Positions 34,957-48,705 of a stretch of DNA of 64,000 bases are shown piece by piece. The stretch's first letter is position 1; every line of letters starts with the position of its first letter. The notes beneath the pieces were generated by a model, which saw only the letters and a program-made list of their open reading frames with translations, did not search any database and was not told where the DNA came from. This stretch comes from Siphonodentalium dalli (Eukaryota > Mollusca > Scaphopoda > Gadilida > Siphonodentaliidae), in contig CP136063.1 in the NCBI GenBank assembly GCA_032622095.1, forward strand, positions 212,305,982-212,369,981, written 5' to 3'. A program made the translations under genes and the position numbers.

Positions 34957-37900
34957 TTAAGTTGAACATGATTTATGTCGACAGATGAATTACCGGTAGA
35001 CTGGAACTTCGAGCTGTGGTAAAAATACTATTCTTTTGAAATTGACCTTTATACTGGAAATGTTTCACCCGTGGATACTCGATAAAACATATTTAAGCGG
35101 GTTAACATAATTATTCATTTACAATTTTAATAAACTCTTGTCCAAGAAAACGTGCTGATCAATTTCGAAAGTCCGCAAAAATGCACCAAATTCGTGATAC
35201 TGTCATTCCTGGTTCGTTGACTTTGGTCAAAAATATTAAACAGCTGGAAATTTCATGCCTGACACAAAACTACTGCGACATTTTAGACCAATGAAGTTTG
35301 AAATTGTTCTCATTGTTTGATTTCCAACAGGTAATTAGTTTTAAAATATATTTTTAGACAAACAGAGGCATATTTTTCTACTTGTCAAAATTTGCTCTGA
35401 AATGGCCATCAGTTGGAATATTACACATTTACAGGTTGGACATTCCGAACATTTGGACATTTTCAGGTACATCTACCAGTTGGATAGTTTCAACAAAGGG
35501 TGTACATATGGTATATCGTCAACCTAGATAAGTTTGGTCTGGTTCAGATGTGTGTGGGATGCAATTGGAATTTTGTACAGTCTAGCCACGTGCCTGACCC
35601 GAATTGTCAACAATTTGAGATGCAGCCTGGCACAACATCTCTCGAAATTGTTCTCTTAGTATTTATTGTGGTTTAAACTTTGTGGTTTAAAATTTTTAGA
35701 CCACAAACTCTTAATTTAGGTCCTGTTTTCGACTGATAAGGCCATCAGTGTCTCCGGGTGTTCAAAACTGCTCTTGGACCACAACCGCGGTTTTATTTCT
35801 ACTTTTCTTTTCTGATGGACGAATTCTTTGGAATCGAAGGATAAGCTTAATGCATCTGCGACGCCCAAATATTGGTTGAAATAATGTAGTTTTGTCACAA
35901 TGTATATGGCATCAGTAAAACGTCACGCGAAGACTTAGTGCTACGACAGAAAAGATAGCCTAACAGAGGCAGTCAAAGAAGTACCTCCACATGGTTTTAT
36001 TACACAGTATACGTGCGCACAGTGTTCAATGAGTTTCAAAACGAGAGGTGCGGTATATCTTCGCGAACAGGCTGTGCACGAACTATGACAATTATAACCC
36101 TTACACCTGCCTACCCCAAATTATGTCGGACACTCTGACCTATGGGAATCCTGTCGGCTGACACTCGCGTCCACCTAAAAAAATGTCAGACACTCTGGCC
36201 TGATGAGTCCCCGTTTGGGCGATTTGTTGTTTGTCACCCCTGTGCGGAGAATGTTTTTGCAGACCCCCCCCCCCCCCCTCTGAAAGTGAGAAAATATTCG
36301 GTTCTTGGACTAAAAACAGCATTATTTACACTTGATATCGATTGTAAAAATAAACTAGCGGGACATTCCCAAAATCCCTCTAAAATGTCCAACTCCCCTT
36401 GATTCTGACATGAACGTTTCCAGTTGTTTTGACCAAAGTAGGGGAGCAAGACCCTTTGTTCTTAGCAAGTGGTCAAATAATTGGAATAGACTTGTTAAGC
36501 TTTATGATATGCTTTATAATAAGCTTCATAATTGTTTACATTTCTCTGACTCATTATTCTGCACATGCGCATTCATGTAAATATTAATGAACGTCCGTCC
36601 ATTTTACACGTGTTCGCGTTGTGTCGTTTCCTATACTTCTGCATCTGTTGACTATCCATTTAAGTCATTTAAGAGATTTCACTCGAGTTTAGTCCAGTTC
36701 TTTACTCCATGTCGTCACATCCTTTTTGTGGATTCTGAAGCTTTGTTTCACTTTTAAGAATTTCACTTTTTTGCCGGTAAGAGTTATCGTTCTCTGAGAG
36801 ATTGCACACACAATGTGCGAACGAAACACACTGACACATGTCTACAAGAATTGAAAATCCGGTCTACAGAAGAATTCGAGAAGAATACAAGAACCCGGGT
36901 CATATGTTAAAGAAAATGGCTGTTTGAGGCACAACAGTATATCAAGTGACGCTTTGTCGTGTTACAATCGGGTTCTAATGCTAGGATCAAAATATATTTT
37001 AGCCCTTTTTATACTAGATAATCATTGGAGCGTATAGTTATTCCGTAGGAAGTGTTCAGATAATAAATTCAAACGACCAGTCTGACCATTTCACACCCAT
37101 TGTTAAAAATAATTCAACCCCTGGGTTATCTATTAGTCTGCGTGTCGTCTGCTGTAATCACATGAACATCCCTCCAAATGAATACTGGACCATTCCAATG
37201 TAAAATTTTATAACTGAATGGGAAAATACATTCGCTAAAGAAAGGGTTAATGCGCGAAATACTTGTATTGACACTTCATCTTCAGCATTAATCACAAAAT
37301 AGTGTTCATTGTCACACTCCTGATGAAGTGGTTCTGATAATTTGCTACGATTTTAGTGGGTCCTGCTGAATTGCAATGTTGTTGGTAGGGCAAACTGATG
37401 TTGTTGGGGAAATTTAGCGTTATTTTTCTTTAGTTGTCGTTTTGTGGTGTTTGGCTTATGCGAACGATTTGAGAAAAACCAGTGTTGCACGAAACAATCA
37501 CGAACATAAAATATTTTAATCATGGCTTTCCATTTGTTTGCAAAACGACAAGAATAGTCATTTTATAAGTTTTTGATTGTTTTATAAACATAATGGTTTT
37601 TTATGAGGTTTTGTATATTTTATAAACATAATGTGTTTTAATGTTTTATAACCATGTATGTATTATAAACATAATGGTTTTTTTATGAGGTTTGGAATGT
37701 ATTATAAACATAATGGGTTTTTCTGAGGTTTGGAATGTATTATAAACATAATTGTTTTTTCTCCCTTCGTTCAGGTTAGCCAAAAGGCCGTTAAAATGAC
37801 AACATAAAAAATAACGGTACATTTCCTTAACAACATTAGTTTGCCCTACCAGCATCATATTAATTCAACAGGACAGACCATCACCATAACAAATTGGCAG

Positions 37901-38554
37901 GATCATTTATACAGACTGAATCAGTATATTTTGGTATGAACAAAGTTCGTTCAGTTTAGCTCACTTCTGGGCAATAAAGTTCAAACAGCTGGAAAATTAC
38001 TATGACTTCGGTTAGGATATTCGAGTAAGTAGGGTCTATATATGTTTTTTACTCTCGAGTAAATAAGGCCGTTGGTGTATCTCTAAACTTCAATAATCTC
38101 CTCGCGAGTTCTATGTTTTTATTCCGGCCCAAATTTGCACATGAAATTACATAAGAACGTGAAGAATATTCCATAATTATTCTCACTGGTACCAAATTAC
38201 TTTAAAACATTTGAGGTAAAAAGGAGTCAAATCCGTTTACTATTTATCTGGTTTCTTGTGGACATTTGTCGGGATTTCGTTCCTTCGTTCCGTGTTTCTC
38301 CAGAAAACTAGTATCCAACTTGTTCCGCATTTGTATAAAAAAAAAGCCATAACCATGTTTTCACGAAAACCAAGTGAACGCAAGAATGAACAAATTGACC
38401 TGAAGAAACCTGATTTATATTAACATCTGATACTGGTTTCGTGGGTATTTCTTTGATTATTGTAGACACGGTTCGTGTTTCTTTGGGTGCTATTCGTCAA
38501 GTGTGTGTTGTGTGTCATTCTCACAGTCTGAGTCGTCGTTGTACATCACACTGC

Positions 38555-39472
38555 CTAGCATCCTTGAATATATATAATTAGCAAAATGATGAACAATCTG
38601 ACTGGAATGTACGCAACAACTCCATACATGGTCCATATTATGTTAACACACGTGTCAGCTAGAACTGGAAAAATAAGAAACACGCATACGTTATCTGCCA
38701 TATCTACAATAATCTGCATTGCTTGTATTATTCCCCCCAAAAGCGCGATAACGGCGTATAGTAGACCACAAAGTATGCCATTAGAAGATCTCACATCTCT
38801 GCTAGTCTGCACCGACTTGATGTTGTACATCCCTCGACCTGACCACAAAGCAGAGCAATAGCCTATTTCTAAGCATGTGGTTTCCGGGTGTATTCCTTCA
38901 ACAAGGTATGTCACGATCTTATGAGTTATCTTATATATGGCTCTGATGCAAGCTCCACGGTGTGACACCAGGCTTCTGCATACCTTATCCAGATTCAGTC
39001 TCATCTTCATTGTGAATAACGAGGTCCCGAGTTCGTCCACCATTAGCTGTATGTCCGCCTCACATTGTTCGCAGTCTGTCGCTTGATTCCGACTGCCAGA
39101 CATGGGCAGGACCGCGCTACTCTGTCTCATTTGACATTTTCCGATTTCCACACAGGCAGTATCTGGATCAAATGTGTTTTCAATTTCTGTCACGAGTTCG
39201 GCGATGACGTCATCAACTCCTTCGTGACAAAGCCTTTTTTCTCTAGTGCCCGAGCGTCCATCACACATGGCGATTATGGCCTCAGACAGAGCGGCCTCCG
39301 TCGCGTCGGTTTTAAATTGTTCGCTTACAAGACCCATAACCGTACGACACATCGTGCATTCTTGGGGTTCCTCTTGTCTCGACTGATGAGTGGCTTCCAC
39401 CGGATTCCATACCCCCAGACTGAATATCACCACGAACGACGTGAACAAATGTTTAGCTGTCATGATGTTCAT
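38555..39472 (-). CDS. Secreted double saposin-B-domain protein, A' copy
   Basis: Intact 305-codon copy of the gene at 7149-8066. By eye four amino-acid differences separate them: W31 to S, H48 to L, E56 to D and S139 to A, against about two silent changes (for example in codon 204). All twelve cysteines, the signal peptide and the hydrophobic C-terminal segments (about 233-303) are conserved. Membrane-active lipid binding is expected from the domain; the actual substrate or target is unknown. If the two halves of the window are alleles, these are two alleles of one gene. If the duplication is real, they are young paralogues. The slight excess of replacement changes is too small a sample to claim selection. 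Confidence 0.85.
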   Translation of the reverse strand: MNIMTAKHLFTSFVVIFSLGVWNPVEATHQSRQEEPQECTMCRTVMGLVSEQFKTDATEAALSEAIIAMCDGRSGTREKRLCHEGVDDVIAELVTEIENTFDPDTACVEIGKCQMRQSSAVLPMSGSRNQATDCEQCEADIQLMVDELGTSLFTMKMRLNLDKVCRSLVSHRGACIRAIYKITHKIVTYLVEGIHPETTCLEIGYCSALWSGRGMYNIKSVQTSRDVRSSNGILCGLLYAVIALLGGIIQAMQIIVDMADNVCVFLIFPVLADTCVNIIWTMYGVVAYIPVRLFIILLIIYIQGC

Positions 39473-39503
39473 GTAGTACTGTCGATATTATCATTTCATC
39501 TTC

Positions 39504-39509
39504 TTTATA
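39504..39509 (-). promoter_or_regulatory. TATA box of saposin-B gene (A')
   Basis: TATAAA on the minus strand, same spacing to the second ATG (base 39463) as in the A copy. One base just downstream differs (GATG rather than GAGG). Confidence 0.65.
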
Positions 39510-40170
39510 ACCGAGCACTACTTGTGAGCAGCACTCAGGTGATGTGCAGATTGTCGTGATTTGATTTTTATTAGCGGGATTAAGTTAACTCCATATACGC
39601 AGTTTCACAAGACCACTTGAATTCAATATTGTGTTGTGAACGGAAACTGCAATGCCCGATTAGTCGTCTCCAGTTTAAAGTCCGCCATAAGAGACTAATG
39701 GAAGCGTACTCGTACGTAAACAAGCATCTTGCTGTCCCAATATCCTAGCTGTTTACGTACGAGCAGACTTGGACTATTGACAACACTTTCAATTCACCGA
39801 CAAATGATCGGTAACCAAGGACACACCATATACACTCTAGGCAAATTCGCCCTGGGGACAATCGACTCACCAGAATGGTAACCCTACTGAATTCCTGAAT
39901 TTACATCTTTATCGAGAACTCCAAGCAACAAGTAACTAAGGCGTTGTTAGGACTTGTACAATCAGAATCGAGGAAAATGAAAGAGAAAATTAGAGGTGCA
40001 TTTATAAGTTCTTACGTGTCACCAGCCTTTTGTAAAGTTTAAAAAAAATATCTGATAAATTTATTTGGCAAAAAAGCAATACATGTTTGATAACACTTAC
40101 AGTGTAATCAAAGTGTTTTAATCTTCATTACAATATAAATGTAGAAAATTACTGTCATGGTTGTTTCCAG

Positions 40171-40268
40171 ATGCTTCTGATGAACTAAACAAAATTGTGG
40201 TGGTGATGAAAGAAGAACAAAGACAGTTCGCAGCTGAGCTTAATGCTACGAAGTCGAGGTCTGAAATG
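40171..40268 (+). CDS. Candidate orphan exon, A' copy
   Basis: Copy of 8765-8862 with intact acceptor and donor dinucleotides and no stop in the same frame. The changes N to D, I to N and I to R relative to A are all replacements. Confidence 0.3.
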
Positions 40269-40319
40269 GTGAGAACTTACTCCATATGCACCTGAATTTT
40301 ATTTCTTAATTAAAGGCAA

Positions 40320-40633
40320 GGATGGCCTTCGTGAGGGTATGCTGTTAAAATAGTCACACCCGATAAAACTGCCGTAAACATAAAGTATCTTAAAATATAG
40401 ACATATATCGTTCTTTTACCAATCATAAATATCGCGTAAATAGTATGTTATTGTCAATTTTTTGTCCTTTGTTTACATAACACAGCATACGATCTAAACA
40501 TTAACATACTATATACGCGATATTTATGATTGATATAAGAACAAAATATGCCTATATTTTAATATACTCTCCGTTTATGACGGTTTTAACGGATGTGCAA
40601 TTTTAGCACCTATAACCGCAAGGAAAGCCATCC
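40320..40633. mobile_element. MITE-like foldback element, A' copy
   Basis: Duplicate of 8914-9227 carried within the segmental duplication, with a few substitutions (for example GTGAGGG for GTGCGGG near the left end). Confidence 0.7.
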
Positions 40634-41099
40634 GTACTTTGAATTAAATTGATGTGAAACACTCTGGTATGGTGATCAAATAGAAATGGAGAATAATTTT
40701 GATCAAAGTAGTTATTTTACAAATACTATATCCAAATTGACAACACTCGCCGTCATTCGTATATAATGGAGAATAATTTTGATCAAAGTAGTTATTTTAC
40801 AACTACTATATCCAAATTGACAACACACGCCGTCATTCGTATATATTAATTAATTGCAGTGACTGTCGATGGCGAAATAGTTTTCATTAGTTTATCACCG
40901 ATAGTTGCGACCATTAATGCATGACAGTAGAGGTCCTTTAATACATACCAGAAATGGGCCATTAACAAATACCGATAAAGGGCCAATAGTGTCAGCCATC
41001 AATGGGCCATTAATGTTCACCAGTAAAGTGCCAACAGTTATTTTCTGGCAGCCTTTAATTTCTCATCTACAGTAATGCCCTAAGTAATCGACTCCTTAA

Positions 41100-41209
41100 C
41101 CACTGCAGAATTATGGGTAACTTTTCAGGATTTAGTCGGAAATATGACTTGTTGCCATTCATCGTAAAGCTCCTGAAATCCTGAAAAGTTACCCATAATT
41201 CTGCTGTGT
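41100..41209. mobile_element. Foldback element with deleted loop region, A' copy
   Basis: Same element as 9694-9846, but about 43 bases covering the tip of both arms are missing. The sequence jumps from CATCGTAAAGCTC into TGAAATCCTGAAAAG. Loss of a hairpin tip fits replication slippage at the foldback. Confidence 0.7.
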
Positions 41210-44200
41210 TTAATAGTCCGTGGGCCAAACAAGATATTTTTCGAGTTGGCTGTACCCCCCCCCCCCCCTCCAACAAAGGTTTCTGCATATCAAATTAAAG
41301 ATCATCATATGGCGCATCAGATTTTGCTTGGGAAGACAACTCTTACCCCTAAAATAAAATGAATATTTTCTTGAGTACAAGTGTCAGAGCATAAACAAAA
41401 TATTGCGGTTATAAACTGCACAATCTGTAGTTTATATTAATAAGAAATGATCGTAAAATGATACGAGATACAAAACTAGACCAATTTATGAGCTAGTTAG
41501 AAAAATTTGCGATAAATATTTTTAAATCGCGAAAAATTACTTGGATTATGAAAAAAATGGTCACATATAAATGGCTATAACTTGTGAACCACATGGGCTA
41601 TTGATCGGCAGCATGGCTCAAAAATTGCCCCAATGGCATATCAAAACGAATTTAGTAATGGAATGCCAAGAATATTGCTGTGAATATGTTATATGAGCGT
41701 AAAGTTAAAATATAACTTTTGCAGAAAAACGAATTATGTAGTTTACACTTAGAATGCTGCATGTCAAGTTGGCTTTAGAAGCATAAACAGAAAGAGTGTA
41801 CAGAGTGATGAAGGGAATTGTAAATAACGGTGTCTAAACGTGATCTAAAATTAAAATTATATATATATATATATTTCAACTGAACACATATGGCTACAAA
41901 GGCTTGTGAGTGAGACTTACCTTATATAGAACGGTATTTTCTTATTTGTGCCGCGCATGTCGGGACAGTGATTACAACCGACAATAGATGCGGCATTACA
42001 TGCACCCCATATTTGACAATAAGTTTAGGATGGCATCCAAATCGGCCAACAAAATCGAAGTTTCTCACACTTTCCATCACAAACGTGACTGATTTCGTTA
42101 TCTGCGGACAAGGGAATTGTTAATCACGAGTTCACTGGTAACCATAAACAGACCATAGAACCCTACTATTGTTTCAATTAATTTAAGCTAATGAGTAATT
42201 GGTTGTCTTGAGGACTATAGATAATCATTTATTGGGAGAATGCTTGATACAAGTCAATGCATAGAAAGATAAAAACATTCATCACTAAACATGTGCCTTT
42301 TGGACCAGTTTAGATAAGCAATATAATTTTATATAATTTTTCTGAAGAAAATTTAAATTGTATGCCCAAATTACAAGTCTCCAATTTCAAGTTGCCTATC
42401 TCTGATGTAAACATATGTTCAGGTGTAGTATTTTATATTTTAAAAATTAGTTGTTATACAGAGGATTTTTTGTCAATAAAGAAATGACTTTTGTAGTATA
42501 TAATACTATGTTGCCAACAGTTTTCATGACATGCTACTACTTCCTGTTCTATGATTTCAGTATCTATAGTCCTTAAATGTTCTCTCACTCTACTCATCAT
42601 AAGAGTCATCAAAATTAATACTATTTCGGTTATTGTAGACATTCCCACATACACCGTTACATGGTTAGTCTGCGCTGAAACAAGATCATGTGTCAGATTC
42701 ACATGAATCTTTGCAGCCAAAGCTCAGTAGTCACAGTCCATCAGGAGAAGTATAATCTGTCTTGTTTGTAGGACTCAATCAAAGAGCGACCAGCCATGGC
42801 TGTCATGGCATGGTACACCAGGCTTGTGAGTTAGTATGATGTGCCAATCACTGATATAGTTCGCACGAAGATGTGTTGATGTGATTTCTTAAGGAGTCTG
42901 TGGCTGCTGGGGGTAGAAGATGTTCCAGTGTTCGGTTATACAATATAAGAACGTGTGCATTAATTTGTCGAATAGACGAAATTATGGCCCACCATAATAT
43001 AGCCCACATGCAGACTCTTGGTAGGATATATCTTCAAAATTAATATATTACACAAATTGATGAAAATTTTAAGTCGCATCACATTTTACTGCTTTTGACT
43101 ACCAAGTCAAACGGATTCATTTTATAGGTATTTGTGAATGTCGCAGCCTGTCAACGCGTGAATTGGAGGCAAGGATTCACACACCTCATTGGACAATACT
43201 GTCCGCTATGTCGTTCACGGAAATGGAACATGACCTATTTTTGGATTTAGTATGAAGAACTATCCTAGCTCATATTCATTGAGAAACATAACATTCTAGT
43301 ATTTCGACATGTACCTCAGTGGAATAAAACAATAACTAGCTTCCGACCGAGGCGTGGTGCATTGGCTGCATGTAACAGTACATGTATCCGCTTCCTCGTG
43401 GTAACATACTAGCACGAGAGCAGGAACTAACTGTAAGCGAATGTCACCATTCTGGGACCATATCACGTAACATTCCACCCCATGGCAAACATAATAATTC
43501 AGTGTTTTTGAAACACATGTAGATTATGCACTCAACCATTCGCGAAAAAAATAGAAACCTGTCAAGGAGTCTTTGTTATCACCACCTGATAAATATTAGG
43601 CATTGTCTGGAACTGAGTCATGGACACATGACGTGTGAAGCATTACCTGAATACCAGGATTGTATTCTCGGGTTGCAGAAAAAAAGGTAGCATAATGACT
43701 TATTCTGAAAAAGAATTGCAATGTATCATATTATGCAACATCTTCAACAATCTACTAATATCGATGATGACCTACTTACACCCTGTCAATAATTTGTATG
43801 TGCTTTATGTGACAAGCCGACATGTATTCAAGTCCACGAATTGCGATTAATGTTCTCCTGTTGTTAAACAAGAATAACAAAAATACAGACTTCTTAAGCA
43901 ACACTATTTTCGTGCAAACTATCAGGCAATTACTTGACACAATAACTCAACCCATTCTAGTATGCCATGTCCTTATAACCCTATGCAATGTGGGTGTGTG
44001 GCATATATAACCATAGCCCTATCTATGGTGGACGAGATACATGTTATGGCATACGATAACAACACTAGGCGGGGTGAAATTCACTGTAAACAGCTGTATA
44101 TGAATTTCTGTGCATACTATTTATCATGGATGTTAACATGGACATGTAAATAGGAATGAGTCATTTTGGGGTCATTCGGCCAAAAAAACATGGCTGCCAG

Positions 44201-44385
44201 TGGCCATCTTGGATTTCAAAATTTGCAACAAAATACAACACGATAACTGTTTACCAGTTAGAATTACATTATTTCTCTCATTCAAAGTGGTTTTGAAGCC
44301 CAACTCATTGCCAAAACACTAAAAAAACAAGCAGGAATTGTTTTTTTTTTAGTTGCGGAAAAAATTGCTTGCTGGTGGCTTTGAC

Positions 44386-44440
44386 CACCCACCCACCCCG
44401 GCATACGTGCCGGAATTTTTGTTCACCCCCCTCCCCCTGA
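44386..44440 (-). repeat. C-rich/hairpin repeat in A'
   Basis: Counterpart of 13024-13085, with CCGGCATACGTGCCGG at 44398-44413. Its inverted copy in C is the site of a deletion junction (50637-50645). Confidence 0.75.
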
Positions 44441-45067
44441 ACAAAGGGAAACAAAATTACAATTACATACTGTTTATGCCATATTTCTGATTTGTGTAAG
44501 AACAAAATCTGTCTATATTTTATTATTCTTTCTGATTGAACGGAGGTGAATATTTTAACATCATTTTTTTTTTAAGTTTTAAAGTCTTGGGTACACTGCA
44601 GCAGTATATCTCTTTGGATTTCTGTCGCAGAAAAAAAATTGAGAAATAAAACCATTTGTCGACCCAGGTACATTGGCAATAGTAATCAACGTCTGTGAGT
44701 TTGATTACCTTCGTGTCAATGAGGCATGTTTCAGCTTATGCAATCGTCAAAACAATCGGTAGCATATGTGTAACTGACGTGGCACTTTTCCAGCAATGAA
44801 TCATATCCGATATTTAGACGCGATAACTGAGATCCGTCTTCAGATGTAAGAAATTACACAAACAGCCAAACAGAATTACAAGTGGCCAATGACAACGAAA
44901 TCAAATGATATATTGATTTCAAGTGGTCACATGAAACTGCGTATATGGAACTTAATCCCGCTGATAGAAATCAAATCACGACAATCGTACCTTTGAGTAC
45001 TGCTCACAAGTAGTGGTCAGTTATAAAGGAGAGCACATAATTATATCGACAGTGCTACGTGAACGTT

Positions 45068-45974
45068 ATGGCAGCGTTACGTTTGTTCATATTGTTCGTT
45101 GTGATATTCAGTCTGGGGGTATGGAATCCGGTGGAAGCCACTCCTCAGTTGTTGAGACAAGAGGAATCCCAAGAATGCACGACGTGTCGTGTGGTTTTTG
45201 GTCGTGTAAGCGAACCAGCTAAAACCGAGGCGAAGGAGGCCGCTCTGTCTGAAGCCACAATCGCCATGTGTGATGGACGCTCGAGCACTAAAGAAAAGAG
45301 GCTCTGTCACGAAGGAGTCGATGACGTCATCGCCGAACTCGTGACAGAAATTGAGAAGACATTTGATCCAGATACGGCCTGCGTGGAAATCGGAAAATGT
45401 CAAATGGGCCCGAGTAGCGCGGTCCTGCGCATGTATGGCAGTCAGAATCAAGCGACAGACTGCGAACAATGTGAGTCGGACATACAGCTAATGGTGGCTG
45501 AACTCGGGACCTTCTTGTTTAGATCGAAGACTGGATAACGTATGCAGAGGACTGGGGTCACACCGTGGAGCTTGCGTCAGAGCTATCTATAAGATAACTC
45601 CTCAGATCGTAACATTCCTTTGAGAAGGAATAAACCCGGAATCCACCTGCTTAGAAATAGGTTTATGCTCTGCTGTGCGGCCAGGTCGAGGGATGTACAA
45701 CATCAAGCCGGTGCAGACTAACAGAGATGTGGGATCTTCTAATTTTTTTCTGTGTGGCCTATGCAAATCCGGAGTCTCGATTCTCGTGGGAGTAACTGTA
45801 GGCACCGTGACGTCAATCATTGCAGGAGTCGTAGACAACGTGTGTGCGTTTCTTATTATTCCATTTCTATCTGACTTGTGTGTTAACATAATTTGGTTGG
45901 TTGATGATGTTGCTGATAACGCCATACACACAGTGGTCTCCAGGGTAGTATGTTCATTGATAGGATTGTGCTGA
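45068..45974 (+). pseudogene. Double saposin-B protein pseudogene (A')
   Basis: Copy of 13731-14636 sharing its 11-base deletion and in-frame TGA, so both lesions predate the duplication. It differs from A by R to P, T to K, N to K and I to M changes in the first domain. An extra T in the homopolymer near 45745 keeps the linker and hydrophobic C-terminal region (45675-45974) in one frame. The preserved first domain could still be made as a short secreted saposin-like protein. Confidence 0.8.
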
Positions 45975-47277
45975 TGTACAACGACAACGATGACTCACAC
46001 TGTAAGAACGACGAACAAAACGCACTTGACGAATAGCACCCAAAGAAACACGAACCGTGTCTACAAGAATCAAAGAAATACCCAAGAAACTAGTATCAGA
46101 TGTTAATATAAATCAGGTTTCTTCTGGACAATGTGTTCATTCTTGTGTTCGCTTGGTTTTCGCGAAGACATGATTATGGCTTCTTTTTTTTGGGACACCG
46201 GTTCGGAACAAGTTGGATACTAGTTTTCTGGAGGAACGCGGAACGAAACGAAGATGAACCCCGACAATTTGTCCACAAGGAACCAGATATATATTAAACA
46301 GAATTGTCTCATTGACCTTCAAAAATTAAGTTTACGTAATTTGGTACCATGGAGAATATGTATAAGGAATATTATTCATGTTCTTATGTAAGAACATGTA
46401 CACTGATAAATGCATTTGGGTCGGAATAACTCGCGAAGAGATTATAGAAGTTTAGAAATACACCAACTTCCCTATTTCCTCGAGAGAAAAAAACCTATAC
46501 AGACCCTACTCGAATAACCTAACCGGAGTTATAGTAATTTTCCAGCTGTTTGAAATGTATCGCACTGTCGCACAGAAGTGAGATAAACTGAACGAACTTT
46601 GTTCATATCAAAATATACTGATACACCCTGGTTAAATGGTCTTGCTGATTTGTTATGGTACTGTTTGGTACTGCTGGATTGGTATGATGCTGGTAGGGAA
46701 AACTAATTTTGTTAAGGAAATGTACCGTTATTTTTTATGTTGTCATTTTAACGGCCTTTTGGCTAACCTGAACGAATGGAGATAAACACATTATATTTAT
46801 ATAACATTCAAAACCTCATAAAAACCTATTATGTTTATAAAACATTAAAACCCATTATGTTTATAAAAAAAACATTAAAAACCCATTATGTTTATAAAAC
46901 ATTAAAACCCATTATGTTTATAAAACATTGAAACCCATTATATTTATAAAACATTAAAAACTCGTAAAATTACTATTATTTTGCAAACACATGAAAAGCC
47001 ATGATTACAATATTTTAACATACTCTGTTCGTGACTGTTTTGTGCAACACTTTTTTCTCAAATCGTTCGTTTAAGCCAAACACCACAAAACGACAAATAA
47101 AGAATAAATGACGCTAAAATTTCCCAACAACATCAGTTTGCCATACCAACATCATCAGCAGGACCCACTAGATTCATAACAAATTAGCAGAACCACTAAA
47201 CCAGGAGTGTAATAATGAACACGCTTCTGTGACTGATGCTGAAGATGGAGTGCGTATATACAAGTATTTCACGCATT

Positions 47278-47984
47278 TTATATATGCTTTATTCTCTGAT
47301 CCAGAATACATAAATGGATATTGAGAAATATAAATGGAGATAGTATACAAAAAATAAATAGGGTGAAACATGGAATATGCATGTATGTACATAATATACA
47401 TAGACTCTCCGGTTGACATGCAGCCTGATCAATATTACTGGGTATAAATACTTAGTGACTTTTGTAGAGCAAATCCGTGCTCATATCAGCAGCATTTTCA
47501 TTTTCTACCACAACCACTACTACCACTCTCATTTTCTCAATCACCACCGTCATCAACATAGTCACCATAATCATCATCATCTTTGCCACCATCATATGTA
47601 CTTCACACCACCATCATCATCATTATCATGGACATCATCATCACCATCATCATCAACATCATCATCATCATCATCACATATACTCGACATCACCATCACA
47701 CCACCATCATCATCATTATCCTCATCAGCATCATCATCATCATCGTGATGATCACTCTCAGCATCGTCAGTGACCATATTTAAATCATCATCGTGATCAT
47801 CATCACCATTTTTCATCATCATTATCGTCATCTCCATCTCCGTAGTCATCGTCGTGAGATCCATCGTCACCGGCATCGCCATCACCGTAGTCGTATACAT
47901 CATAATCATCCTAGTCATCATCAACGACAGCAACAAAAACAACAACAACAACAGAAACAATAAAGCAATAACAACAATGTCACG
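47278..47984. repeat. Spacer with (ATC)n/(CAC)n microsatellite
   Basis: From about 47498 to 47930 the plus strand is an imperfect ATC/ACC triplet array, then AAC-rich to about 47962. It produces histidine-, isoleucine- or aspartate-rich frames on both strands with no coding meaning. On the minus strand it directly follows the LINE coding end, so it is likely the LINE's 3' microsatellite tail or an expansion seeded by it. Confidence 0.85.
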
Positions 47985-48705
47985 TTAAGAAAACCCCTGG
48001 TTAATAATACGGATAAAAGCACACAACCTTCGCAAGGAAGCTACATCCGTCATGTTCAGAATATCATTCATGATTATTGTATTTGGTCGGTCCAGACATT
48101 CTCTTGGCAAATACCGTGTACGTTGTTCAGTAAATTTCTTGCATTCAAACAAATAATGAAATTCGTCACCGACCCTCCCATCATCGCAAATGGTACACAT
48201 GTCGTCGCATCCAATGTGGCATGACCACCGGCTGGTTTCAATTGGTAATCTATGATTGCTTGTGCGAAATTTACACAATGTGGTTCTATTTCTGTCGTCC
48301 AATGTATTCAAATATTCTTCAAAGTTAATGTCATGCTTGAATATGCGATATATTTTACCTCTACTTGATAGGTCTAATTCGTGTTGCCAACTATCTCTGT
48401 ATTTGCTAATCAGACTACATTTCACATACTCTAAGATTGTTTCTGGAAACGACAGGTGATCAGTTTGTAGGAGGTGCCCCTGACCACAATTTATCAGAAT
48501 AAGTCGGATCTTTCTTATCCACAAAAAGCTAGGCAGAGTATTTTTATGAAATGTTCTAGCTAAGTTGTATAGGTTTTTACAGTATCTGTTTCCATTCATG
48601 TTTATTATTTTAGCCCAATACTTCACCATTCTGAAATGGATTGTTACGTCAATCGGTGATCTTCCGCTTTCACCATAAATCATGAAGTTTGGTGTTGAAG
48701 GTTTA
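47985..48705 (-). pseudogene. LINE 3' coding fragment (5'-truncated)
   Basis: About 240 codons of a LINE ORF2 C-terminal part. The diagnostic string is KFRTSNHRLPIETSRW followed by a zinc-knuckle-like CxxC...H...C (MCTICDD...EFHYLFECKKF). Related sequences are very common in non-LTR elements of marine invertebrates. The frame stays open to its stop at 47985, implying recent insertion. The upstream 20 or so codons of the open frame (48706-48767) belong to segment C, not to the LINE. The endonuclease and reverse transcriptase are missing. The fragment lies exactly between the two arms of the A'/C palindrome. Confidence 0.85.

Larger units (their letters stand above)
31367..47277 (+). repeat. 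Segmental duplication, right copy (A')
   Basis: Direct-orientation copy of 1-15937, offset by 31366 at its left edge and 31340 at its right edge. The left boundary is sharp inside the window: sequence up to 31366 has no counterpart that I can see, and from 31367 on it follows base 1. The right boundary is sharp too, because A continues beyond the shared ACGCATT while A' goes on to spacer sequence with a microsatellite and a LINE fragment. Very low divergence in non-coding DNA means a recent event, or allelic copies placed side by side. Confidence 0.95.

Noticed and set aside
47413-47960. Histidine-rich and aspartate-rich frames
   Set aside because: They come from an imperfect ATC/ACC triplet microsatellite and occur in several overlapping frames on both strands.
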